Program-made: the position numbers and the translations under genes
Shown here: in pieces, positions 1-5,635 of the stretch
Position numbering within the stretch: the first letter of the stretch is position 1
Layout of the letters: each line of letters opens with the position of its first letter
Source of the DNA: Pseudomonadota bacterium
GTDB lineage: Bacteria > Pseudomonadota > Gammaproteobacteria > Enterobacterales > Enterobacteriaceae
Direction of reading: 5' to 3'
Assembly: GCA_023425455.1 (NCBI GenBank)
Contig: JAFACP010000074.1
Coordinates: forward strand, 1-9,535
DNA length: 9,535 nucleotides
Notes under the pieces: model-generated
The model's input: only the letters and a program-made list of their open reading frames with translations
The model's database searches: none
What the model was told of the DNA's origin: nothing

Positions 1-120
1 GGCATGGCGCTGGCGACTATCGTGGGTATCGGCCTGAGCCTGATCTTCAAACTGATCTCCGTCCTGCGCCCGGAAGAGGTGGTGCTGGATGCGGACGACA
101 GCGAAAAAGCGCCGCATTGA
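1..120 (+). CDS. uraA: UraA uracil permease, C-terminal 39 residues (partial at left edge)
   Basis: This is the 3' end of the gene for the inner-membrane uracil:proton symporter of the NCS2 (nucleobase:cation symporter 2) family, which brings uracil in for salvage. The visible reading frame starts mid-gene and ends in TGA at 118-120. It encodes the end of a last hydrophobic segment (ATIVGIGLSLIFKLISVL) followed by a short polar cytoplasmic tail rich in Asp and Glu, closely resembling the C-terminus of E. coli UraA. A hairpin terminator follows 6 nt after the stop, and hda lies next on the same strand, as in E. coli. The start and the transmembrane core lie outside the window. Confidence 0.95.
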   Translation, partial: GMALATIVGIGLSLIFKLISVLRPEEVVLDADDSEKAPH

Positions 121-126
121 TCGTAA

Positions 127-155
127 AACCGGGCGGGCGATCCGCCCGGTTCTCT
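127..155 (+). terminator. Hairpin terminator after uraA
   Basis: A perfect 10-bp GC-rich stem, AACCGGGCGG (127-136) and CCGCCCGGTT (142-151), encloses a 5-nt loop, GCGAT. It begins 6 nt after the uraA stop. The following tract (CTCTCCTT) is pyrimidine-rich but not a clean U run, so termination may be partial and some readthrough into hda is possible. Confidence 0.7.
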
Positions 156-185
156 CCTTGCAGGTTCCGTGCTAAACTCGTTGCC
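150..185 (+). promoter_or_regulatory. Candidate hda promoter (extended -10)
   Basis: TGCTAAACT at 170-178 fits an extended -10 element (TGn followed by TAAACT, 4 of 6 to consensus). A poor -35, TTCTCT at 150-155, lies 17 nt upstream and overlaps the 3' arm of the uraA terminator. The predicted start is near 185, about 30 nt before the hda start codon. This is a pattern match only. Confidence 0.35.
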
Positions 186-204
186 GATTTTATGTAAGAC
201 CTGG

Positions 205-218
205 TTGAGGTACTTCTG
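205..218 (+). promoter_or_regulatory. hda ribosome binding site with CUG start codon
   Basis: TTGAGG (205-210) is a good Shine-Dalgarno sequence 5 nt before CTG at 216-218. The hda frame is closed by an in-frame TAA at 195-197, and there is no ATG or TTG between that stop and position 324. The first GTG in frame (324) would delete the conserved clamp-binding motif. The ribosome site therefore picks out CTG as the start. Confidence 0.85.
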
Positions 219-917
219 AACGGACCGGCACAGCTCTCTCTGCCACTCTATTTACCTGACGACGAAACTTTCGCGAGTTTCTGGCCGGGTGATAACCCCT
301 CTTTACTGGCTGCACTGCAAAATGTGCTGCGCCAGGCACACAGTGGATACATCTATTTCTGGTCACGCGAAGGCGCGGGACGCAGCCATCTGTTGCATGC
401 CGCCTGCGCAGAGCTTTCCGCGCGCGGTGATGCGGTAGGCTATGTGCCGCTGGATAAACGTACCTGGTTTGTGCCTGAGGTGCTGGAGGGAATGGAGCAT
501 CTCTCGCTGGTTTGCATCGATAATATCGAATGCGTCGCGGGAGATGAGCCATGGGAAATGGCGATTTTCAATCTGTATAACCGCATTCTGGAATCGGGGA
601 AGACCCGGCTGCTGATCACCGGCGATCGTCCGCCGCGCCAGCTCAATCTCGGGTTGCCGGATCTGGCGTCTCGTCTCGACTGGGGACAAATCTATAAACT
701 GCAGCCGCTGTCCGATGAAGACAAACTGCAGGCGCTGCAGCTGCGGGCGCGGCTGCGGGGATTTGAGCTGCCGGAAGACGTGGGACGCTTTTTGTTAAAG
801 CGTCTGGATCGGGAAATGCGCACCCTTTTTGACACCCTCGATCAGCTCGATCGCGCGTCGATTACCGCACAGCGCAAGCTGACGATCCCGTTCGTAAAAG
901 AGATCCTGAAGCTGTGA
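216..917 (+). CDS. hda: Hda, DnaA regulatory inactivator (CUG start)
   Basis: Hda is the DnaA-related AAA+ protein that, with ADP and the DNA-loaded sliding clamp, stimulates hydrolysis of DnaA-bound ATP after initiation (regulatory inactivation of DnaA). Starting at CTG 216 the protein has 233 residues, the length known for E. coli Hda, which also uses a CUG start. Visible features are the clamp-binding motif QLSLPL (residues 6-11), a Walker A-like REGAGRSH (about 51-58), Walker B LVCIDNIE (about 98-105) and the arginine finger in LASRL (Arg153, called Arg168 in the older 248-residue numbering). The C-terminal part is nearly identical to E. coli. One difference is Asp where E. coli has Met in TLFMTLDQ. 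The gene is followed, convergently, by the aminopeptidase gene instead of arsC as in E. coli. Confidence 0.96.
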   Translation: MNGPAQLSLPLYLPDDETFASFWPGDNPSLLAALQNVLRQAHSGYIYFWSREGAGRSHLLHAACAELSARGDAVGYVPLDKRTWFVPEVLEGMEHLSLVCIDNIECVAGDEPWEMAIFNLYNRILESGKTRLLITGDRPPRQLNLGLPDLASRLDWGQIYKLQPLSDEDKLQALQLRARLRGFELPEDVGRFLLKRLDREMRTLFDTLDQLDRASITAQRKLTIPFVKEILKL

Positions 918-920
918 GTC

Positions 921-947
921 TGCCGGGCGGTGACGGCTGGCCCGGCA
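921..947. other. GC-rich hairpin between convergent hda and aminopeptidase genes
   Basis: TGCCGGGC (921-928) pairs perfectly with GCCCGGCA (940-947) around an 11-nt loop. On the plus strand it is followed by A6 rather than a T run. On the minus strand the T run precedes the stem. It is therefore not a canonical intrinsic terminator in either direction, but it could protect the 3' ends of transcripts or mark the junction of the inserted block. Confidence 0.5.
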
Positions 948-953
948 AAAAAC

Positions 954-2381
954 TCAGGCACACTCCTTAAGCAAGTGCTCCACCAGCAGCGGAATCGGCC
1001 TTCCCGATGCCACGCTGCGTCCGTTCTCGCGCCACAGCGCCGTTCCGCTGATATCCAGATGCGCCCACGGGATCGTCGGCGGGCAAAAATGATGCAGCAG
1101 CCAGGCGGCCGATGCGCTGATTGCCGCATTGTTGCCCGGCGTGTTGCACAGATCGGCGATAGCGCTGTCGGTCTGTTTTTTCAGCCGCGCATCCAGCGGC
1201 AGAGACCACACCTCGTCTCCACACTGCTTACCTGCGATCACAAGCGCCTGTCGTAACGACTCATCCTGCGTCATCAGCCCGCTCAGTTCATACCCCAGCG
1301 CTTTCACTACCGCGCCGGTTAATGTCGCCATATCAATAATGTACCGGGCCTGCGGATGCCGCTGGCTGGCCCAGGCTATGGCGTCAGCAAGGACAAGCCG
1401 GCCTTCGGCGTCAGTGTTGTTGATCTCGACCGTTACCCCGTTACAGGCCCTGGCAACCGTGCCCGGTTGCATGGCATCCGGCCCGATGGCGTTTTCCGCC
1501 AGCGCCAGCACGCCTATGAGTCGAACCGGCAGATGCAGCTCAGCGGCCGTAAGCATCAATCCCAGGACGTTGGCCGCGCCGCACATGTCATATTTCATGG
1601 TGTACATGCCTGCACCGTCTTTTAACCACAGACCGCCGGTATCAAACGTAATTCCTTTGCCGACGTAACAGCGCACCGGGCCATCAGATCTGCCGTGATA
1701 GTGGATAGCCAGCAGGCGCGGCGGACAGGATGCGCCTTTGCCAACGGCGTGCAACAGGCCCAGGCCTTGCCTGATAATCTCGTCTTCATCGAGCACTTCG
1801 CAGCTCAGGGCCGGGAAGGCGGCACACAGTTTTTGCGCCTCGTCGACGACGCACTGCGGCGTACAGCGATCGGCTGGGAGATCCGCCAGACGCCGGGCGG
1901 CAACCATGCCATGGGCGATAGCCTGCTGCTGGTGGAGGAGCACCTTCAGTTTTTCCTGCTGTTCCGGCCGGCAGAGGGCGGTGATATGCCCCAGACGCAC
2001 CGCCGTTTCGTCGCGCTTCTTCAGCTGCAAATCGCTGAGGTTGTGCGCCTGATTGAAGAGAAAACGCAGCACCTGCGCCAGCACCACATCGTCGATCCCG
2101 GTGACGTCCAGCGTCAGATCCGGGCTGACCGGGTTGGCCAGCAGCGGACGCAGTGCGGTGAGCAGACCTTCGGTCAGGCTATCCTGCCAGAGTGTCTCCG
2201 GCAGTAGCGTGATCCGGGCAAAGGGGGCGCAGCCAAAACGGCTGTCCGCGACCGCCTTCTGGTCGCGCATTTCCGCGATAAGCGGCGTATCCGGCAGAAG
2301 GGGGCAGGCTGTTCTGGCAATCAGATGGCTCTGCGGTCTGGCGTCTGAAAGCGTGGTAATCAGCTGACAGGTGATCATCAT
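954..2381 (-). CDS. M17 family (leucyl-type) aminopeptidase
   Basis: A cytoplasmic dinuclear-metal aminopeptidase of the PepA/LAP family, predicted to remove N-terminal residues from peptides. The 475-residue protein keeps the full M17 active site at a constant offset of 28 from E. coli PepA: metal ligands Lys242, Asp247, Asp265, Asp324 and Glu326, and catalytic Lys254 and Arg328. These lie in GKGITFDTGG (241-250), MKYDMCGAA (262-270) and the family signature NTDAEGRL (322-329). The N-terminal domain (about 1-145) is divergent from PepA and PepB. The start overlaps the upstream amidase stop as TAATG (2383-2379). GAGG at 2389-2386 is 4 nt from this ATG and 7 nt from the next one (2378), so Met2 may be the true start. 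It is the third gene of the PTS operon, so its substrate is probably linked to the imported compound. The natural substrate is unknown, and it is not simply pepA or pepB. Confidence 0.9.
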   Translation of the reverse strand: MMITCQLITTLSDARPQSHLIARTACPLLPDTPLIAEMRDQKAVADSRFGCAPFARITLLPETLWQDSLTEGLLTALRPLLANPVSPDLTLDVTGIDDVVLAQVLRFLFNQAHNLSDLQLKKRDETAVRLGHITALCRPEQQEKLKVLLHQQQAIAHGMVAARRLADLPADRCTPQCVVDEAQKLCAAFPALSCEVLDEDEIIRQGLGLLHAVGKGASCPPRLLAIHYHGRSDGPVRCYVGKGITFDTGGLWLKDGAGMYTMKYDMCGAANVLGLMLTAAELHLPVRLIGVLALAENAIGPDAMQPGTVARACNGVTVEINNTDAEGRLVLADAIAWASQRHPQARYIIDMATLTGAVVKALGYELSGLMTQDESLRQALVIAGKQCGDEVWSLPLDARLKKQTDSAIADLCNTPGNNAAISASAAWLLHHFCPPTIPWAHLDISGTALWRENGRSVASGRPIPLLVEHLLKECA

Positions 2382-3334
2382 TATTCCTCGATTGGCGCGC
2401 GAATACGCGCGGCATAGGCCTGCATCCACGCCTCATCCACGGCGTGATAATGCGTTTTCTCATGCAGGCGTTCAGTCCGAAAAACGGTGAGGGGCTGGCG
2501 GGCCGTTGCCACCACAAAGGAGAAGGTTTTGATGTTGGTCGCCGCGCCGAATTCACCTCTATTGTTCATACATACCACGGAGAGATCGCCCGCGCGGCCA
2601 AAGCGCGACATCAGTTTGTCCTCCAGTTCGAAAACCACAGAATCGGCCGACTGCTGAGGCGACATGCCCTGCGCCATGCGGCGGACAATCTCATAGCTGG
2701 TGCACCCCTTCATCAAATCTTCACCGACGCCGGTGGCGGTGGCGGCGCCGATCTCGCTGTCGCAATAAAAGCCTGAGCCAATGATGGGTGAATCGCCGAT
2801 ACGCCCCCGCTTTTTCATAAACAGCCCGCTGGTGGAGGTGGCGACGCTCATCGACCCCTCCCTGTCGAGGCCGATGATCCCGACCGTGTCATGCCCGTCA
2901 TAGGGGCTAAGCCCTTTATCCAGCGTCTCACGACAGCGCTTGCGATAATGTTGCATCGCGCGGTCTGTGAGCATGGTTTTGCCCGAAAATCCCTGGCTTA
3001 ACGCCCATTCGCGCGCCCCCTGGCCAACCAGCAGGCTGTTGTAACGCTGACGGCTGAGGGCATGAGCCACCCGCACAGGGTTAGCGATATCCACCAGATT
3101 TCCCACGGCGCCGAAAGCCAGCGTGTCGCCGTCCATATAGGCGGCATCCAGTTCGACCTCGCCGTTCTCGGTGGGCAGGCCGCCATAGCCGACGGATTTA
3201 TAAAGCGGAAAATCCTCCACGGCGGCAACGGCATCAACCACTGCCGCGGATACGCCTTTCCCTGCAGCCAGCGCGGACGCCGACTCCGTCACACCTTCCA
3301 GCGCCATTCGCCAGGTCGCGATAATTCCCCACAT
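2381..3334 (-). CDS. Glycosylasparaginase-family Ntn hydrolase (T2 family)
   Basis: The 317-residue protein belongs to the Thr-nucleophile T2 family: N4-(beta-N-acetylglucosaminyl)-L-asparaginase, isoaspartyl peptidases and plant-type asparaginases. These enzymes cut themselves before a threonine to form alpha and beta chains. The GHDTVGI motif places the nucleophile at Thr150, predicting chains 1-149 and 150-317. Other active-site residues match bacterial glycosylasparaginase with an offset of 2: Thr168, Arg178 and Asp181 (RIGDSP), Thr201 and Gly202 (ATGVG). Trp8 in ATW matches the substrate-binding Trp near the mature N-terminus. SLLVGQGA and the Trp8 region favour glycosylasparaginase over isoaspartyl peptidase, but specificity is inferred. 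There is no signal peptide, so the enzyme should act in the cytoplasm. Its ribosome site AGGAG (3345-3341) lies in the end of the EIIC gene, and the intergenic gap is 3 nt, indicating coupled expression. Confidence 0.88.
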   Translation of the reverse strand: MWGIIATWRMALEGVTESASALAAGKGVSAAVVDAVAAVEDFPLYKSVGYGGLPTENGEVELDAAYMDGDTLAFGAVGNLVDIANPVRVAHALSRQRYNSLLVGQGAREWALSQGFSGKTMLTDRAMQHYRKRCRETLDKGLSPYDGHDTVGIIGLDREGSMSVATSTSGLFMKKRGRIGDSPIIGSGFYCDSEIGAATATGVGEDLMKGCTSYEIVRRMAQGMSPQQSADSVVFELEDKLMSRFGRAGDLSVVCMNNRGEFGAATNIKTFSFVVATARQPLTVFRTERLHEKTHYHAVDEAWMQAYAARIRAPIEE

Positions 3335-3337
3335 GCT

Positions 3338-4657
3338 TTACTCCTGTTTAGCCAGCGTGGCATTGGCGGACGTCGCGGTGGACATTTCCGCCGCGCGATA
3401 CTGTTTGTCGACGATGCGCATAAACGGCAGATAGAGCATCGCGCCAATCAGCAAATTAATCAGTTGCATGATGCTGCCGCTAAGATGCCCGGTTACGATA
3501 AAACCGCTAATAACCGGAGGCAGCGTCCACGGAATAAATACCCCGGTTGTGACCGCCACCGCGCCGATTTTCATGGCGGCATATTGCACCGTGACCAGCA
3601 CCAGCGGCACCAGATTGAACGGAATCAGCATGATGGGGTTCATGATCACCGGCAGACCAAAGAGGATTGGCTCGTTGATGTTGAAGACCGAGGCACCCGC
3701 GCCGAGTCTCGCGACTTCGCGCATGTTTTTACTGCGGGCGAAAATCAGCATCGCGATCACCAGCGATAAGGTTGTGCCAGCGCCGCCCATCCAGATCATG
3801 TCAAAAAACTGTTCGGTAATAATATGCGGCGGGGTGGTGCCTGCCTGAATGGCGGCGATGTTGTCAGTCTGATTTTCCATCCACAGCGGGCGAATAATGC
3901 CGTTGATCATCGAGCCGGAGTTAATGCCCACCGACCACAGAATGGTAATGCTGAAGACGGTCATCAGTGCGCCAAAGTATGACGTACCGTAGTGACGCAC
4001 CGGTGTGGCAACAACCTCATAGATAAACTGATGAATGGTGCGGTAGTGGGTATTTTCGAAGACGATACGGATAATTAGCACCAGAATCATCACCAGCAGG
4101 GCCGGGATCAGCGCGGCAAATGACTCCTGCACCGCCGGCGGTACGCCGTCCGGCATTTTGATGACCAGCTTTTTGCGCTTTAGCCAGCAGAACAGCTCCG
4201 TCCACAGCAGGGAGCCAATCATCGCCACAAACAGCCCTTTACTGCCAATCCACTCTACCGGTATCACCGTGATGCCGCCATTTTCGGCGACTTTGATAAA
4301 AGGCGTCAGGATCAGGAAGGCGACCAGCGCCAGTATGCCGCAGGAGATGCGATCTTCCCCGTAGTGTTCCGCCAGGCGAAAAGCGACCAGAAAGCTGATG
4401 AACAGCGACATGGTCGAGAACACCGCGTTAAACGGAATTTCGATGATTGCGCTCCAGCTTTCACCAAAGGCCTGAGACATAAACTGCTGATACGTCTGGT
4501 TGGGGAATGAGGAGATCACCAGCAGTATCGAGCCGACGATAATAAACGGCATGAATGAGACATAGGCGCCACGAATGGCTCCCAGATGGCGCTGCTGTGC
4601 CGTTTTGGCCGCCAGCGGCATCAGTTTTGCTTCGAGAAATCCCAGAACATTGTTCAT
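3338..4657 (-). CDS. PTS EIIC, lactose/cellobiose (Lac) family
   Basis: This is the membrane-embedded sugar channel of a phosphotransferase system that moves a sugar inward while it is phosphorylated by EIIB. The 439 residues are about the length of ChbC/CelB-type stand-alone EIICs, with about ten hydrophobic segments. The diagnostic motif FNINEPILFGLPVIMNP spans 325-341; its Glu329 matches the substrate-binding Glu of the Lac family. The GIH motif usual near the middle reads GIN here (Asn246). Start: ATG at 4657 with GGAG (4667-4664) 6 nt upstream. It is the first gene of the operon, downstream of a predicted CRP-dependent promoter. No EIIA or EIIB gene is present in the window, so the partner proteins must come from elsewhere, for example the Chb system. 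The substrate is unknown; the neighbours suggest a glycosylated amino compound. Confidence 0.93.
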   Translation of the reverse strand: MNNVLGFLEAKLMPLAAKTAQQRHLGAIRGAYVSFMPFIIVGSILLVISSFPNQTYQQFMSQAFGESWSAIIEIPFNAVFSTMSLFISFLVAFRLAEHYGEDRISCGILALVAFLILTPFIKVAENGGITVIPVEWIGSKGLFVAMIGSLLWTELFCWLKRKKLVIKMPDGVPPAVQESFAALIPALLVMILVLIIRIVFENTHYRTIHQFIYEVVATPVRHYGTSYFGALMTVFSITILWSVGINSGSMINGIIRPLWMENQTDNIAAIQAGTTPPHIITEQFFDMIWMGGAGTTLSLVIAMLIFARSKNMREVARLGAGASVFNINEPILFGLPVIMNPIMLIPFNLVPLVLVTVQYAAMKIGAVAVTTGVFIPWTLPPVISGFIVTGHLSGSIMQLINLLIGAMLYLPFMRIVDKQYRAAEMSTATSANATLAKQE

Positions 4658-4663
4658 TGTGAA

Positions 4664-4667
4664 CTCC
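4664..4667 (-). promoter_or_regulatory. Ribosome binding site of the EIIC gene
   Basis: The minus strand reads GGAG followed by 6 nt (TTCACA) and the ATG ending at 4657. This spacing supports the chosen start. Confidence 0.7.
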
Positions 4668-4691
4668 GTACAAGATCGAGTGACGTTGTTT

Positions 4692-4701
4692 ATGTTATGA
4701 G
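4692..4701 (+). promoter_or_regulatory. Candidate operator, left half-site ATGTTATGAG
   Basis: ATGTTATGAG matches 9 of 10 bases with the reverse complement of 4773-4782 (ATCTTATGAG). The pair is in inverted orientation, 71 nt apart between the TTATGAG cores. This copy covers the predicted transcription start (4698) of the PTS operon, where bound protein would block RNA polymerase. It may be recognised by the divergent transposase-like protein; that is inference. Confidence 0.4.
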
Positions 4702-4733
4702 TGGATTATCAGTGAAGCCTGTGGTTCGAAAGG
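4698..4733 (-). promoter_or_regulatory. Predicted promoter of the PTS-amidase-aminopeptidase operon
   Basis: On the minus strand GATAAT (4710-4705) matches 5 of 6 -10 bases. The -35 position, 17 nt upstream, is CCTTTC, essentially no match. A weak -35 next to a CRP-like site is typical of activator-dependent promoters. The predicted start is 4698, giving a leader of about 40 nt before the EIIC ATG. Confidence 0.55.
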
Positions 4734-4750
4734 TGAAATGGGTCACATTG
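4729..4750. promoter_or_regulatory. Predicted CRP (cAMP receptor protein) binding site
   Basis: On the minus strand the core reads TGTGA-CCCATT-TCACC, 9 of 10 matches to the symmetric TGTGA-N6-TCACA consensus, preceded by an A-rich base pair as in strong sites. The centre (4739.5) lies exactly 41.5 bp upstream of the predicted operon start, the class II activation position. On the other side it overlaps the candidate -35 of the regulator gene. This suggests the operon is subject to catabolite control. Confidence 0.65.
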
Positions 4751-4778
4751 CCTTCGCGTTGTGAATATAAATCTCATA
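4742..4778 (+). promoter_or_regulatory. Candidate promoter of the transposase-like regulator gene
   Basis: GTCACA (4742-4747, 4 of 6) and TATAAA (4766-4771, 5 of 6) are separated by 18 nt, giving a start near 4778 and a leader of about 32 nt. The -35 lies inside the CRP-like site, so CRP could compete with RNA polymerase here. Confidence 0.4.
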
Positions 4779-4783
4779 AGATT
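4770..4783. promoter_or_regulatory. Candidate operator, right half-site within a small palindrome
   Basis: AATCT-CATA-AGATT is a perfect 5-bp inverted repeat with a 4-nt centre, flanked further out by TATAA and TTATA. It contains CTCATAAGAT (4773-4782), the inverted partner of 4692-4701, and covers the predicted start of the regulator gene. This suits autoregulation. It could instead form a weak 5' hairpin in the mRNA. Confidence 0.4.
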
Positions 4784-4797
4784 GGTTATATAAAAGC

Positions 4798-4802
4798 GGA
4801 GG
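4798..4802 (+). promoter_or_regulatory. Ribosome binding site fixing the regulator start at 4811
   Basis: GGAGG lies 8 nt before ATG 4811. The same frame is open upstream to 4586, but that extension would run through the promoter region and into the divergent EIIC gene. The strong ribosome site and family resemblance (MEIKLHANATTT start) support 4811. Confidence 0.8.
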
Positions 4803-4810
4803 ATCCTGCG

Positions 4811-5635
4811 ATGGAAATTAAACTGCATGCTAACGCCACCACCACGCCACGTATTCGTCGCTATCTTCAGCAGTCTACAAAAAGTGACAGGGAGCTGGCA
4901 TCAGAGCTGGGGATTTCCATCACCACGGTCAGGCGCTGGCGAAATCGCGAGCAGGTTTCAGATAATCAAACCACGCCAAAAGTAATACACAAAGCACTGA
5001 GACAAGATCAGGTTGGGCTGGTGAACGCCCTGCGTGATGCCACGGGGATGCCGCTCGATGATCTGCTGCTTCTGGTGAATGACGGGCTGGGCATCCCGGT
5101 GTCGCGCGCAACCCTGAACCGCTATCTGCGACCGGCAGCGGTGAAGCAAAAGGGGGCGCCATTACAGGGCAAAAAAGCGCTGAAAGCAGGGCGGGTGCCT
5201 TCTCAACTGGTTGTGCATCATCTGCCGTTATCGCTGCATATGGATGATGGCGGGGAGATGCATCTTCTGTGGGCGCGTGAGCCCCTTAGCGGCTGGTGTT
5301 ATGCGCGGCTGTATGCGGGGATTTCGTCTCAGCTGGTGACTCACTGGGCGCAGGCGCTGCTGGAGGCCTGTCCGGCTGATATACAATCTATTGAGACTGT
5401 TGGTGTTGATATCCCATTACCCGCCCGGAACATTTCCGTGAACATGCAGCCAGCTGCGCACCATGTCGTTCAGGTAGCACTTCCCTTAAGCGAGATGATT
5501 CCGCGGGTGAAGGAGGTACCGGCAAACCAGCTGCTTGTGCAGATTTGCGACTGGTATAACCGTGACAAAACGCAGAGAAAGTTGGGGGAAAGCACGCCGC
5601 AGGCGTTTCTGGAGTCTCTGCGGCGCGGTGGTTAG
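4811..5635 (+). CDS. IS481-transposase-like protein, probable local regulator
   Basis: The 274-residue protein has two helix-turn-helix units: about 25-44 (DRELASELGISITTVRRWRN) and about 82-107 (LDDLLLLVN to SRATLNRYLR). Their spacing and wording are those of the N-terminal half of IS481-family transposases. The second half looks like a shrunken integrase core. The tail YNRDKTQRKLGESTPQAFL (249-267) resembles the end of DDE transposases. The expected first catalytic Asp appears to be replaced (VVHHLPL, 134-140), the second lies in an altered context (VGVDIPL, 197-203) without the usual DNG, and the last Glu cannot be placed with certainty. The core is well short of a full transposase. No terminal inverted repeats are seen. 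It diverges from the PTS operon across a shared regulatory region, the usual place for a local regulator. Function as regulator is inferred; a decaying transposase is the alternative. Confidence 0.72.
   Translation: MEIKLHANATTTPRIRRYLQQSTKSDRELASELGISITTVRRWRNREQVSDNQTTPKVIHKALRQDQVGLVNALRDATGMPLDDLLLLVNDGLGIPVSRATLNRYLRPAAVKQKGAPLQGKKALKAGRVPSQLVVHHLPLSLHMDDGGEMHLLWAREPLSGWCYARLYAGISSQLVTHWAQALLEACPADIQSIETVGVDIPLPARNISVNMQPAAHHVVQVALPLSEMIPRVKEVPANQLLVQICDWYNRDKTQRKLGESTPQAFLESLRRGG

Noticed and set aside
918..960. Attachment site or integrase junction at the hda end of the block
   Set aside because: No repeat of this sequence is seen near 5632, and there is no tRNA or integrase in the window.
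1129..2207. Several plus-strand open frames of 100-180 codons inside the aminopeptidase gene
   Set aside because: They are antisense shadows of a GC-rich gene whose minus-strand frame has a complete M17 active site. No ribosome sites or domains support them.
2382..2429. Longer start (491 residues) for the aminopeptidase
   Set aside because: It would extend 48 nt into the upstream amidase gene. TAATG coupling with GAGG just before 2381 or 2378 is the better start.
980..2835. Chi-like octamers (GCTGGTGG at 1928-1935, 2828-2835 and 8418-8425; reverse at 980-987)
   Set aside because: The sequences are present, but at a frequency ordinary for enterobacterial coding DNA, and no special role is implied.
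4586..4810. N-terminal extension of the transposase-like gene by 75 codons
   Set aside because: It overlaps the divergent EIIC gene and the whole promoter region, and lacks a good ribosome site. GGAGG before ATG 4811 decides the start.
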